A stretch of DNA of 64,000 nucleotides from Candidatus Hydrogenedentota bacterium (lineage in GTDB: Bacteria > Hydrogenedentota > Hydrogenedentia > Hydrogenedentales > SLHB01): contig JACRLJ010000033.1 of the NCBI GenBank assembly GCA_016215105.1, positions 18,951 to 82,950 of the forward strand, read 5' to 3'. Every line of letters begins with the position of its first letter. Within the stretch, counting starts at the first letter, position 1. Positions 18,300 through 28,526 of this stretch are shown in pieces. The position numbers were made by a program, and so were the translations under genes. The notes below the pieces were generated by a model. It was not told the DNA's origin, made no database searches, and saw only the letters and a list, made by a program, of their open reading frames with translations.

Positions 18300-19070
18300 G
18301 TGACAGTCTTGTCCATGCTCATGATTCAGTCGGAGAACCTTCGGAAGGTGTTTCATGCCTCGCGCGGCAGGACAGTGGAAGCCGTGCGCGGCGCGACGTT
18401 CTCCGTCGCTGCGGGCGAAATCTTTGGTCTACTCGGACCGAACGGAGCCGGTAAGACCACGCTCTTGCGTATGCTGGGGACGATCATTACTCCCTCGTCC
18501 GGTCACTGTTGGATTGCGGGTAATCGAACCGATTTGGCGACCGATGAGGTGCGTCATCACATCGGGTTCCTGTCCGGTAATACCAAGCTTTATGGACGCC
18601 TGACCGCACGGGAACTGTTGCGGTACTTTGGCCGGCTCTACGGCATGCCCGACCCGGCGATCGCGAAGCGTTCCGAGGAATTGGCTGCAATGCTGGGTAT
18701 GGGTGAGTTCATGGAGAGGCGTTGCGACACGTTGTCCACCGGGCAGAGCCAAAAGGTCTCCATCGCGCGCGTGCTCTTGCACGATCCGGAAGTCCTCATT
18801 CTGGACGAGCCGACGCTGGGGCTTGACATCATGACCAGCACGACGATTCTCGATTTCATTCTCGACGCCAAACGCCGGGGGCACTGCATAATCTTCTCGA
18901 CGCACTACATGTCAGAGGCCGAACTTCTCTGCGACCGGGTCGGCCTCATCTACAACGGTTCGTTGCTGGCCATCGGGACCAAGCAGGAACTCTATGAGGC
19001 CACGGGAACGGACAATATACAGGCTGCGTTTCTTGCCATGGTCGGCGCCGAGGAGCGCAAGCACGCATGA
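18300..19070 (+). CDS. ABC transporter ATP-binding protein (NatA-like)
   Basis: GLLGPNGAGKTTLLRMLG; LSTGQSQKVSIARVLLHDPEVLILDEPTLGLD. Confidence 0.9.
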   Translation: MTVLSMLMIQSENLRKVFHASRGRTVEAVRGATFSVAAGEIFGLLGPNGAGKTTLLRMLGTIITPSSGHCWIAGNRTDLATDEVRHHIGFLSGNTKLYGRLTARELLRYFGRLYGMPDPAIAKRSEELAAMLGMGEFMERRCDTLSTGQSQKVSIARVLLHDPEVLILDEPTLGLDIMTSTTILDFILDAKRRGHCIIFSTHYMSEAELLCDRVGLIYNGSLLAIGTKQELYEATGTDNIQAAFLAMVGAEERKHA

Positions 19071-21091
19071 ATCTGCGCACCGCCAAGACCATCTTCTTCA
19101 AAGAACTGCTCGACACACTCCGCGACAAACGCACGCTCATAGCCATGTTGGGCGTGCCCGTCGTGCTCTATCCCGCGCTGTTCATCTTCGGCGCGCAGGC
19201 CATGGTGGTTCAGCAAGACACGCTCGTCAAGACGCCTTCGCGCGTGGTGGTGCAAGCATCCGACCCGCAAGTCGTCCAGTGGATTAGCGGTATGCCCATG
19301 ATCCAACTCGCCGAAGCGAAATTTCCGAGCGAGAGTATGTTCGCGGGCGAAATCGACGCGATCATCGTCGCCCAAGGCAACACTTCCGCGATGCTTCAGC
19401 TAGGGACACCGGCGAAGATCGATATTCAGTACGATGCGACCGAACCCGCCTCGCGCGAGGCGCAACGACGCCTCAGCAAGGGCCTGGAAAAGCATTTCGA
19501 GCGCCTCTTGAACGAGCGCATCGCGGCGCGCGGACTGCCTGCCGATTTCGCGCTTCCATTGAAAATTGGGTCCAAGGACATCGCACCCCCGGCGAAATCC
19601 ACCGGAACCATACTCGGCATGATCCTGCCCATGATCATGGTCGTCATGCTCGGGGTTGGCGCGTTTTATCCGGCGATCGATATCACAGCCGGTGAAAAAG
19701 AACGCGGCACCTTCGAGACGCTTCTGTCCACGCCCACCACAAAGCTCGAAATCGTGTTCGGAAAGTTCCTGACGATCTTCTTGCTTTCGCTGCTTACCGG
19801 CGTGCTCAATCTCGCCAGCCTGACCCTGACGTTTGCGTTCCAGCTTACCCAGATACAGGACAGCATTGGCGCGTTTGAAATTCATTTGCCCGCCGCAACG
19901 GTGGCGCTGATTTTTCTGCTGATGGCGCCGTTGGCGTTTTTTATCAGCGCGGCCATGATGTCCATCGCAGTCTTGGCGCGGAATTTCAAGGAGGCGCAGA
20001 ATTTCGTCACGCCTTTCTTTGCGGTGATTATGTTTCCGTCCATGTTCGCGTCCCTTCCCGGCGTGAAACTGACCGCCGCCATGCAGTTGGCGCCCATCGC
20101 CAACGTGGCTCTCCTGTTCAAAGACCTCATGACCGGCAAGAGCGACGTGCAATCGGTTTTCGTGGTTCTGGTGAGCACCGCGGTGTATGCCGTTCTCGCG
20201 CTACTCTTTGCCGCGTGGGTCTTTCAACGCGAAGAGGTCATTCTCTCCGAAGATCGCGGCATTCCGTTAACCCTTCGGAGATCGGAATTCACGCCGGAAC
20301 CCGCTCCGAGCATGGGGTTGGCGCTATTTCTCTTTGCGCTGGTGTTTATACTGATCTTCTATCTCGGAACATACGTTCAGTCACAAAATGCAATATCAGG
20401 AACCCTGATAACCCAATGGGGCATTATCCTGGCCCCCACCGTAGTCATCCTATGGTTTGTTCGCGTCGATATTGTGCGCGCGCTGAGCCTGCGCCTGCCA
20501 TCCTTCGGGGCTTCAGTCGCGACACTCTTGATGGCGCTGGCGTGGGTGGTGCTAATTCTGCAGATTTCAATCTGGCAAAACCGCGTGCTGCCTATGCCCG
20601 AGGAAATGGCTCGCCAGATGGAGGAACTTCTCCAGCTCGACAATCCCGATGTGAGCATCGTCCTCATTCTGTTCGCGTTCGCCCTCTCCCCCGCTATTTG
20701 CGAGGATGCGCTCTGCCGTGGCGCGCTATTCTCGGGCCTGCGCCGGAGAATGCCCGACTGGGTTGCCGTACTGGCGGTCGCGGCGCTGTTTGGCTTGCTC
20801 CACATGGTCGTTTACCGCGTACTGACGACGGCGATCAGTGGCGCGGTGCTGGGTTACATCGTCTGGCGGTCACGCTCGCTCTATGCCAGTATCGCTGCGC
20901 ATTTCATCAACAACGCGGTCGCGTTGCTTGCCAGCACCGGGCAATTGCCCCAGTCTGTGGGGGTACTCTGGACCGACGAACGTTATCAAAAGAGCGGCTT
21001 GCCGGTTCCGGCGTTGCTTGGAGCCCTAGCGGTGTTTGGAGCCGGAGTTGTCCTGATGGAATGGACGGCGAGGCGCAATAGGGCGGCTTAG
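19067..21091 (+). CDS. ABC transporter permease (NatB-like) fused to a CPBP-family intramembrane protease domain
   Basis: N-terminal ABC-2 type permease; C-terminal ICEDALCRGALFSGLRRR...FGLLHMVVYRV...AAHFINNAVALL. Confidence 0.85.
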   Translation: MNLRTAKTIFFKELLDTLRDKRTLIAMLGVPVVLYPALFIFGAQAMVVQQDTLVKTPSRVVVQASDPQVVQWISGMPMIQLAEAKFPSESMFAGEIDAIIVAQGNTSAMLQLGTPAKIDIQYDATEPASREAQRRLSKGLEKHFERLLNERIAARGLPADFALPLKIGSKDIAPPAKSTGTILGMILPMIMVVMLGVGAFYPAIDITAGEKERGTFETLLSTPTTKLEIVFGKFLTIFLLSLLTGVLNLASLTLTFAFQLTQIQDSIGAFEIHLPAATVALIFLLMAPLAFFISAAMMSIAVLARNFKEAQNFVTPFFAVIMFPSMFASLPGVKLTAAMQLAPIANVALLFKDLMTGKSDVQSVFVVLVSTAVYAVLALLFAAWVFQREEVILSEDRGIPLTLRRSEFTPEPAPSMGLALFLFALVFILIFYLGTYVQSQNAISGTLITQWGIILAPTVVILWFVRVDIVRALSLRLPSFGASVATLLMALAWVVLILQISIWQNRVLPMPEEMARQMEELLQLDNPDVSIVLILFAFALSPAICEDALCRGALFSGLRRRMPDWVAVLAVAALFGLLHMVVYRVLTTAISGAVLGYIVWRSRSLYASIAAHFINNAVALLASTGQLPQSVGVLWTDERYQKSGLPVPALLGALAVFGAGVVLMEWTARRNRAA

Positions 21092-21104
21092 GCGCAAGGT
21101 GGGG

Positions 21105-21147
21105 GGATCAGACGGATCGGACCGATCTGACTGATCGGACTGGTCGG
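21105..21147. repeat. nonamer tandem array, TCGGAC family
   Basis: GGATCAGAC GGATCGGAC CGATCTGAC TGATCGGAC TGGTCGG. Confidence 0.8.
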
Positions 21148-21266
21148 TTACTGCATCCCGCCGGGCCAGCGCCCGGATCGGCGGCTGAGGCGAGCCGCCG
21201 CTATTCTGCCACGCGCGCGGGTGCGAGGTCTTCGCGTTTTCTGGTCTGCATACCCCTGTTTATGGT

Positions 21267-22574
21267 ATGAATGTGCCTGTTTCGACGCACTCTGGGAAAG
21301 GAAATCTAGGACACATGATGGAAGAATTGTCTTTTCTTACAGAAGATCAGGTCCGTGCGATCCAGGCGCAATTTGGCACACCGGTCTACGTTTATGACCA
21401 AGAGACTTTGGAAAAACAGGCCAAGACTGTGGTGACCATGCCGAACGCCTACGGTCTGACCGCGCGTTACGCAATGAAAGCGCTGCCGAACGCGTCCATC
21501 ATTCGCGTGTTGACCGCTATGGGACTGCACATCGACGCGAGCAGCGCCTTCGAGGCGGAGCGCGCGATGAAGGCCGGCGTGCCGCCCTCCCGTATTCAAC
21601 TCACGGCGCAGCAATTGCCGGAAAGTCTCAGGGGGCTGGTCGAGAAGGGCGTGCTCTTCAACGCGTGCTCCATCCACCAACTCGATACGTACGGACGTAT
21701 GTTTCCCGGCGCGGAGGCGTGCATTCGCGTCAACCCGGGACTTGGCTCGGGCCACAGTAACCGCACCAACGTCGGCGGGCCGTCGTCGAGCTTCGGCATC
21801 TGGCACGAGCACCTCGATCAGGTGTTCGCAACGCTGAAGAAGCATGGCCTCCGCCTTACGCGCATGCACTCCCACATCGGATCGGGCGCGGACCCGGAGA
21901 CGTGGCATCGCTGCGCGCGGATGTCTCTGGACATCGCCGCGAAGCTTCCCGACGTCCATACGCTGAGCCTTGGCGGCGGCTACAAGGTCGGCCGCATGAA
22001 GGGTGAAGCCAGCACGGACCTGCACGTGATTGGGCGGGTGATTGTGCAGGATTTCGAGGATTTCTATAGGACCCATGGGCGCAAACTGCATCTCGAAATC
22101 GAGCCCGGCACCTACCTCGTCGCCAATGCGGGCGCCATCGTAACAACCATCATCGATGTGACGGAAACCGGCGCCGACGGATATTCGTTTATCAAGATTG
22201 ACAGCGGCATGACCGAAGTCGTTCGCCCCGCGATGTACGGCGCACAGCATCCCATTGTGGTCGTGCCCAAGACGGTGGAAGCGCGGGGAACGAAAGAGTA
22301 CCTTGTAGCCGGGCACTGCTGTGAGAGCGGAGACATTCTCACGCCGGAACGGGACAATCCGGAAGGGCTTCAGCCCCGGCAGTCGACGGAAGCGAAGATC
22401 GGCGATGCGCCCGTAATCGGCGGAGCGGGGGCGTATTGTGCAGGTATGTCGTCCAAGAACTACAACTCGTTCCCCGAGGCCCCGGAAGTGCTGCTTTCCC
22501 GCGACGGTAAGCTCACTCTGATTCGCAAGCGCCAGACCTTAGAGCAGATAGTTCAGAACGAGGCAGCCGGTTAA
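21267..22574 (+). CDS. lysA: diaminopimelate decarboxylase-like PLP enzyme
   Basis: FGTPVYVYDQETLEKQ; YAMKALPNASI; HSHIGSGADPETW; EIEPGTYLVANAG. Confidence 0.85.
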   Translation: MNVPVSTHSGKGNLGHMMEELSFLTEDQVRAIQAQFGTPVYVYDQETLEKQAKTVVTMPNAYGLTARYAMKALPNASIIRVLTAMGLHIDASSAFEAERAMKAGVPPSRIQLTAQQLPESLRGLVEKGVLFNACSIHQLDTYGRMFPGAEACIRVNPGLGSGHSNRTNVGGPSSSFGIWHEHLDQVFATLKKHGLRLTRMHSHIGSGADPETWHRCARMSLDIAAKLPDVHTLSLGGGYKVGRMKGEASTDLHVIGRVIVQDFEDFYRTHGRKLHLEIEPGTYLVANAGAIVTTIIDVTETGADGYSFIKIDSGMTEVVRPAMYGAQHPIVVVPKTVEARGTKEYLVAGHCCESGDILTPERDNPEGLQPRQSTEAKIGDAPVIGGAGAYCAGMSSKNYNSFPEAPEVLLSRDGKLTLIRKRQTLEQIVQNEAAG

Positions 22575-22580
22575 CGGGCT

Positions 22581-22619
22581 ATCGGACAAGTCGGACAGGT
22601 CAGACGGATCGGACCTGAC
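22581..22619. repeat. nonamer tandem array, TCGGAC family
   Basis: ATCGGACAA GTCGGACAG GTCAGACGG ATCGGACCT GAC. Confidence 0.8.
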
Positions 22620-22645
22620 ACGCTTTACTAAGGATCACGAATTAG

Positions 22646-22993
22646 ATGTCAACGGAAGAGCCGGACTTAGCCGCAACACAAGACGCTTTGGTGCAAAACT
22701 GGAGCATCGTGCCTGTCGCGCCGGAGACGGAAGGGTTTGGGCGCGAGGCGTTGCTCGAGGCGCTCAAGCAGCGCGTTCTCTACCTCATCCAGCACGACTT
22801 CAACCGGCTCATGACCGCGATGTACATCCTCGACGTCGCGGAGGAGCGTTTCAAGGCGGCGATGGCGACGCCGGGGGGGCTGGATAACGCCGCGAAGGCG
22901 GTCGCCGAAGTAATCCTCGAGCGGGAGATGCAGAAGGTCATCACACGCCAGAAATACCGAAATGTCTACAGTATTGAGGATCTTTCCTCATAG
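22646..22993 (+). CDS. conserved hypothetical protein
   Basis: 115 aa ORF immediately upstream of radA; VLYLIQHDFNRLMTAMYILDVAEERFKAAM. Confidence 0.7.
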   Translation: MSTEEPDLAATQDALVQNWSIVPVAPETEGFGREALLEALKQRVLYLIQHDFNRLMTAMYILDVAEERFKAAMATPGGLDNAAKAVAEVILEREMQKVITRQKYRNVYSIEDLSS

Positions 22994-23005
22994 GGGGCGC
23001 TATCC

Positions 23006-24367
23006 ATGGCAAAGTCTAAGTCTTCGTTTGTCTGCCAACAATGCGGAGCGGTGTCCATGCGCTGGCAGGGACGTTGCGCCGATTGCGGCGAGTGGAACTG
23101 CATTGTCGAAGAGGCGGTGATTGAAGAAGGCCCGCACGTGCGCCCGTCGTGGCAGGCGGAATCCCAAGCTATTCCCGTTACCGACACCACCCTCCCCCCT
23201 CCCCCGCGCATTTCCACAGGTATTGCCGAGTGTGATCGGGTGTTGGGCGGCGGCATCGTACCTGGATCGTTGATGCTGGTTGGCGGCGACCCGGGCATAG
23301 GAAAATCCACTCTGATGCTGCAAGTGTGCCACCGTGTCGCGGAACGCGGCGGCGACGTGCTCTACGTGTCTGGCGAGGAGTCGTTTGACCAAACCCGCCT
23401 CCGCGCGGGCCGGCTGGGCGCGCTTAGCGACCACTTGCTGCTGTTGACCGAGACCGGCATTGAGGCCATCCGCAATCACCTCGCCAATCATGAGTATCAA
23501 CTCGTCGTGGTTGATTCGATCCAGTCGGTCTATTCGTCCCTGTTGGCCGCCGTACCCGGCAGCGTGAGCCAGGTGCGCGATTGCGCGAACGAGTTCTTGC
23601 GCATTGCCAAGGGTAAGCCCGTGCCTATCTTTCTCGTAGGCCACGTGACCAAAGACGGGGCCATCGCCGGGCCTCGTCTGCTCGAGCACCTCGTGGACAC
23701 GGTACTCTACTTCGAGGGCGAGGGGAAGCAGGCCTTGCGCATACTGCGCGCGGTCAAGAACCGCTTTGGCTCGACCAACGAAATCGGCGTCTTCGAGATG
23801 ACGGATTCCGGTCTGCTCGAAGTGCCCAATCCCAGCGCATTGTTCCTAAATGAGCGGCCCGAGGGCGTTAGTGGTTCGGTCGTCATTCCCAGCATCGAAG
23901 GGACGCGCCCGCTGCTGGTCGAGGTGCAAGCTTTGGTCAGCGAGACGCACCTCGCGACCCCGCGCCGGACAGTCACCGGGGTGAATCCGAACCGGGTATC
24001 ACTTTTGCTTGCCGTGCTAGAGAAACGGGCGGGGCTGCATTTCTCGGATCGGGACGTGTTTGTCAATGTCGCCGGAGGCGTGAAACTGGAAGAGCCGGCG
24101 GCCGATTTGGCCATTGCGCTGGCCCTCGTATCGAGCCTCATGAATGTTCCCGTGACGCCCCACATCGTCGCGTTTGGCGAGGTCGGGCTGGCGGGCGAAA
24201 TCCGGGCCGTAGACATGGCCCGGCAGCGCGTAGCGGAAGCCTCGAAATTCGGGTTCACAAAGTGTATCTTACCGAAGGGTTCCGCGGCGGATATCGAGGC
24301 CGGTCAAGGCGAGATTCTGGCGGTATCTCGGATTTCCCAAGCAATTGACGTAGCCTTGGAGAGGTAG
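23006..24367 (+). CDS. radA: DNA repair protein RadA
   Basis: N-terminal FVCQQCGAVSMRWQGRCADCGEWN zinc finger; GGDPGIGKSTLMLQ; KNRFGSTNEIGVFEM. Confidence 0.95.
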   Translation: MAKSKSSFVCQQCGAVSMRWQGRCADCGEWNCIVEEAVIEEGPHVRPSWQAESQAIPVTDTTLPPPPRISTGIAECDRVLGGGIVPGSLMLVGGDPGIGKSTLMLQVCHRVAERGGDVLYVSGEESFDQTRLRAGRLGALSDHLLLLTETGIEAIRNHLANHEYQLVVVDSIQSVYSSLLAAVPGSVSQVRDCANEFLRIAKGKPVPIFLVGHVTKDGAIAGPRLLEHLVDTVLYFEGEGKQALRILRAVKNRFGSTNEIGVFEMTDSGLLEVPNPSALFLNERPEGVSGSVVIPSIEGTRPLLVEVQALVSETHLATPRRTVTGVNPNRVSLLLAVLEKRAGLHFSDRDVFVNVAGGVKLEEPAADLAIALALVSSLMNVPVTPHIVAFGEVGLAGEIRAVDMARQRVAEASKFGFTKCILPKGSAADIEAGQGEILAVSRISQAIDVALER

Positions 24368-24368
24368 C

Positions 24369-25454
24369 ATGGCAAAGCCACACAAGTCCAGGAAGTCCAG
24401 TAATGAGGCCCTGCGCGATGCGCTGGTGATGATTTCGCCGGGCACGCCCATTCGCGAGGCGATTGCCACTATACTCCAGAGCGGGACCGGGCTGCTGTTG
24501 TGTGTTGGCGAGACGAAGCGTCTTGCCGACCTGTCCGAAGGGGGATTTGCGTTAGATTCGCCGTTCACTCCCCAACTACTTTACGAGTTGTCGAAGCTCG
24601 ACGGGGCCATCATACTCAACGAAGACGGGACCCGGATTCTCTACGCGAACCGGTTCCTCAAGCCGGACAGCAACATTCCGTCGGACGAAACCGGCACGCG
24701 CCACCGCGCTGCGGAACGCATGGCCAACCAGGCCAAATGCGCCGTCGTAGCGGTATCGCAGCGCCGCGCCAGCGTCACGCTCTACGTCCACGATCTCAAG
24801 CACGTCATGGATAGCATTCCGACCTTGATGAACAAGGCGAATCAAGCTGTACAGACGCTTGAGAAGTACATTAACGTGCTCAACCAGGCCATGCAGGATC
24901 TGAGCATCCGCGAATTTCAGGATATGGTTACCATCTTCGACGTGTGCAAGGCGGTCCAGCGCTGCGAAATGGTGGTGCGAATCGCCAAGGAAATCGAACC
25001 ATATTTGCTTGAACTAGGGGTTGAAGGCAGGCTGATCGAACTGCAACTCAAGGAATTGATCATTCCCGTCGAAGAGGCGGAATTGGTCATCAAGGATTAC
25101 TACCGCGTCAAGACGGGCGTAACTTATGAGCAGGTCCGCGAAAGAATCAGCGATATTACCCAGCAGGAATTGCTTGATTTATCTAGCATTTCTCAGGCCC
25201 TGGGTTTTGGGCAGAACCTGCGAAGTGTAGACACCTATCTGACCCCCCGCGGGTACCGCATGCTTACCCTCACGCACCGTCTGACCCCGCAACTTATCGA
25301 AAACCTTGTGCAGAAGTTTGCGACATTGCAGCAAATCATTCGTGCTCCCAAAGACGAACTGGTGACGGTGGACGGCGTGGGCGAGGTTTTGGCCGAGCGC
25401 GTGCGCGTCAGCCTCGACCTGCTGCGCAGTCAATTGGCCTTAGACCGGAGATAG
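24369..25454 (+). CDS. disA: DisA-type diadenylate cyclase
   Basis: LSKLDGAIILNEDGTRILYANRFLKPD and GTRHRAAERMA (DGA/RHR motifs), C-terminal HhH. Confidence 0.95.
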   Translation: MAKPHKSRKSSNEALRDALVMISPGTPIREAIATILQSGTGLLLCVGETKRLADLSEGGFALDSPFTPQLLYELSKLDGAIILNEDGTRILYANRFLKPDSNIPSDETGTRHRAAERMANQAKCAVVAVSQRRASVTLYVHDLKHVMDSIPTLMNKANQAVQTLEKYINVLNQAMQDLSIREFQDMVTIFDVCKAVQRCEMVVRIAKEIEPYLLELGVEGRLIELQLKELIIPVEEAELVIKDYYRVKTGVTYEQVRERISDITQQELLDLSSISQALGFGQNLRSVDTYLTPRGYRMLTLTHRLTPQLIENLVQKFATLQQIIRAPKDELVTVDGVGEVLAERVRVSLDLLRSQLALDRR

Positions 25455-25455
25455 C

Positions 25456-26151
25456 ATGGCTACAGAATTGATCGTAGGCCTCGATGTCGATACGCGAGAC
25501 GAGGCGTTGCGCGCCGTCAAAAGCTGCGGGGTTTGCCGCTGGTTCAAGATTGGCTCGCAGTTGTTTACCCGTTGCGGGCCGGACATCGTCCGCGAAGTGC
25601 GCGGCATGGGGAAAGAAGTTTTTCTCGACCTCAAGTTCCACGACATTCCCAACACTGTCGCGAAAGCGGCCCGCGCCGCCGCCGACCTTGGCGTTTCCCT
25701 GTTCACTATCCACGCCGCCGGCGGACGGAAGATGATTGAGGCCACTCGGGCTGCGGTTGAAGGGACCTCTGCGCGCATCCTCGCCGTGACGGTGTTGACC
25801 AGTCTTTCGGACGCGATGCTTCGAGACGAGGTCGGCCTGCCCGAGACCGCCGCGGAGACCGTGTTCCGCTATGCGAAACTCGCGACAGATTCCGGCGCAC
25901 ACGGTATCGTGTGCTCTTCCCACGAAATCGCCGTGGTGCGCGAGGCCGTCGGGCCCGTACCGATCATCGTAACTCCCGGAATACGGCCAGTATGGGCTCC
26001 CGCGGACGACCAGTCGCGCATTATGACGCCCGCCGAGGCAGCCCGATCCGGCTCGAACTTCATCGTGGTTGTGCGTCCGATACTCAAGCATGCTGACCCC
26101 GCTCAGGCCGTCAATCTTATCCTCGAGGAACTCGCCCCATGCCATCCATGA
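25456..26151 (+). CDS. pyrF: orotidine 5'-phosphate decarboxylase
   Basis: FLDLKFHDIPNTVAKAARAA. Confidence 0.95.
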   Translation: MATELIVGLDVDTRDEALRAVKSCGVCRWFKIGSQLFTRCGPDIVREVRGMGKEVFLDLKFHDIPNTVAKAARAAADLGVSLFTIHAAGGRKMIEATRAAVEGTSARILAVTVLTSLSDAMLRDEVGLPETAAETVFRYAKLATDSGAHGIVCSSHEIAVVREAVGPVPIIVTPGIRPVWAPADDQSRIMTPAEAARSGSNFIVVVRPILKHADPAQAVNLILEELAPCHP

Positions 26152-26726
26152 CACCCGAACAGGTCGTAAACCTCTTTCGCAAACAGGGCGCTCTGCTCGA
26201 AGGGCATTTCATCTTTGCCAGCGGACGTCATGGCAACCGTTTCCTGCAAGCCGCCCGCATTTTGCAGCATCCTACCCACACCGAGCGCCTATGCCGCGAA
26301 TTGGCCGCGCGCTTCCAGCGGCTCAAGGTGGACGTGGTCATCGGCCCGGCAACCGGTGGAATACTCTTGGCGTACGAAACCGCGAGGAAGTTGGGATGCC
26401 GTGCGGCCTTCACCGAAAAGGACGGGCACGGGGGCATGATTCTCAAAAGAGGCTTTGTCCTAAAGCCGGGGACACGGGCGCTTGTTGTGGAAGACGTAAT
26501 CACCACCGGCGGGTCCGTGCAGAAGACTATCGATCACCTATCCGAACGCGGCGCAGAAATTGTCGGAGTTGGAGTGCTGATTGATCGCAGTGGCGGTGAG
26601 GCAAAGTTCGACTGCCGCTTCGAGGCGCTCGCGCAGTTACCCTTGGAGAGTTGGTCTCCGGAGCTCTGCGAGCTTTGCACCAAGGGGATTCCGGTGGTCG
26701 ATCCCGATGACCTGGTGCATCCGTAA
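26139..26726 (+). CDS. pyrE: orotate phosphoribosyltransferase
   Basis: GRHGNRFLQ; VIGPATGGILLAYETARKLG; ALVVEDVITTGGSVQKTI. Confidence 0.95.
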   Translation: MPSMTPEQVVNLFRKQGALLEGHFIFASGRHGNRFLQAARILQHPTHTERLCRELAARFQRLKVDVVIGPATGGILLAYETARKLGCRAAFTEKDGHGGMILKRGFVLKPGTRALVVEDVITTGGSVQKTIDHLSERGAEIVGVGVLIDRSGGEAKFDCRFEALAQLPLESWSPELCELCTKGIPVVDPDDLVHP

Positions 26727-26873
26727 GAACGGCGGGCGCGGCGTATTCGAGTCAACCAGTCCGCGGTGATTTGCAGGAGTTGCTTGGTTCGACGCGAATG
26801 ACGATTCATCAAAATGGCGCTAATTCGTAGTCTGTCCCTGATATTTGCTGATATTTGTCGGAAGGAGCGTGCT

Positions 26874-28388
26874 ATGAAAACCGTTCTGTGTCTGTTGTTC
26901 GTTGCCAGCTCGGCCATGGGCCAAGGATTTGTCATTAACGAAGATGACAGCCACTTTTTCGTGTACCGGGCGCCCGAAGAGATGAGCATGGCGGGGCTGA
27001 ATGCGTTTGTGGATCAGTATGCGGGGACGAAGGTGTCCCATTTGTTCCTGTGTCCAAATGCGATGAAGGCGAGCTATCGCAGCGCGGTGCGTGACGCGAT
27101 CTGGGATATTGACGGCCAGAACATAGACAAGGGGGATGGTTCGGGGAGGCAATGGGTCAGCAACGCCAAGCTGCTGTTCGATCGCGGGCTGGACCCCTAT
27201 GCCGTGTGGATCGCGCGGTGCCGCGAGAAAGGAATCTCGCCCTGGCTTAGCATGCGCATGAACGACGTGCACAATGTGGACGACCCGACCTGCTACATCC
27301 ACGATCACTTCTGGGTGAAGCATCCGGATTATTGGCGCGTGCCGGGGAGTAAGGGGAACTGGGTGGACCGCGCGCTCGACTACGGCATACCCGAAGTGCG
27401 CGAGCACAACATGGCGCTCGTGCGCGAACTGCTTGAACGGTACGACGCGGACGGACTCGAACTGGATTGGATGCGGTTTGGCTACCATTTTGCCCCAGGC
27501 AAGGAAAAAGAGGGTGCGGAGATCTTGACGACGTTTACGCGTGAGGTCCGCAAACTTACGAAAGAGTGGGCGGCGAAACGTGGCCATCCGATCAAGCTGG
27601 GCGCGCGCGTGCCGACGCTTCCCGACGCGGCGATCGGGTTGGGGATGGACGCCGTGACCTGGGTGCGCGAGGGGCTGATTGACATGCTCGTGCCGACGCC
27701 GTTCTGGGCGACGACCGATTTCGACATCCCCATCGAAACGTGGCGCGAGCGGATCGGGCCGTCCGTGAAGAATATCGTGCTTGCGGCGGGTGGCGAGGTG
27801 CTGTTGCGCGCTTATCCGAGCGCGCCGCTAGCTGGGGTCGACCTGCCCTCAACGCGCGGGTTCGCCGCGGCTCACTTACACCGGGGAGCGGATCAGATCT
27901 ATCTGTTCAACTACATGGACAAAGAGCCGATGCTGGGGCCCGCCGGCACGTATCAGAAATTGCTTCACGAAGGTCTGTCACTCGATGTTGCGGCGAAGAA
28001 TCCCCGGCGTCACGTTGTCACGTTTCGTGACACCGTCGCTCCGGGCATGTCGAACGACGCCGTGCTGCCGGTGGATGCGCTCAAGGGCGGGGCGTTTCGG
28101 ATATACATCGGCCCCGCGCCGAAACAAGGCAAGATGACCTTTGTGGCGGGTCTTACCGCGCGCGACGAGGTGGACAAGGCCGCGTGCGAAGTATTCTTGA
28201 ATGACGCGCCCTGCAAGCCCATGGCCGATGGTCCCGATCCGAAGTTGTATCCCACTGTGGCCCGTGCTCTGCAATTCGAATGCCCGCTCGCGAGCGCGAA
28301 GGAAGGCTATAACAACGTGCGCATCAGTCAGAAGCCCGGGCAAGCCGGACAGCAGATCGTTTGGGCGGAACTGCGCATCGAACCGTAG
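26874..28388 (+). CDS. secreted glycosyl-hydrolase-like (GH10-like fold) protein
   Basis: MKTVLCLLFVASSAMGQ signal; YDADGLELDWMRFGYHF TIM-barrel-like motif. Confidence 0.65.
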   Translation: MKTVLCLLFVASSAMGQGFVINEDDSHFFVYRAPEEMSMAGLNAFVDQYAGTKVSHLFLCPNAMKASYRSAVRDAIWDIDGQNIDKGDGSGRQWVSNAKLLFDRGLDPYAVWIARCREKGISPWLSMRMNDVHNVDDPTCYIHDHFWVKHPDYWRVPGSKGNWVDRALDYGIPEVREHNMALVRELLERYDADGLELDWMRFGYHFAPGKEKEGAEILTTFTREVRKLTKEWAAKRGHPIKLGARVPTLPDAAIGLGMDAVTWVREGLIDMLVPTPFWATTDFDIPIETWRERIGPSVKNIVLAAGGEVLLRAYPSAPLAGVDLPSTRGFAAAHLHRGADQIYLFNYMDKEPMLGPAGTYQKLLHEGLSLDVAAKNPRRHVVTFRDTVAPGMSNDAVLPVDALKGGAFRIYIGPAPKQGKMTFVAGLTARDEVDKAACEVFLNDAPCKPMADGPDPKLYPTVARALQFECPLASAKEGYNNVRISQKPGQAGQQIVWAELRIEP

Positions 28389-28526
28389 AATTGGGCGGCG
28401 CCGGAAACCGCGCTCGGCGCGAACGGTGTCTTGTCTTCCGCAAAGAATTCTTCTAGACTCTGCCAATACTCAAGACGTGATCCGTGAAAGAAACCGGGGT
28501 TGTTACAGTTTGCGCGGGGAGGACCA

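Noticed and set aside
21306-22316. 336-aa minus-strand ORF
   Set aside because: Antisense to the lysA-like gene
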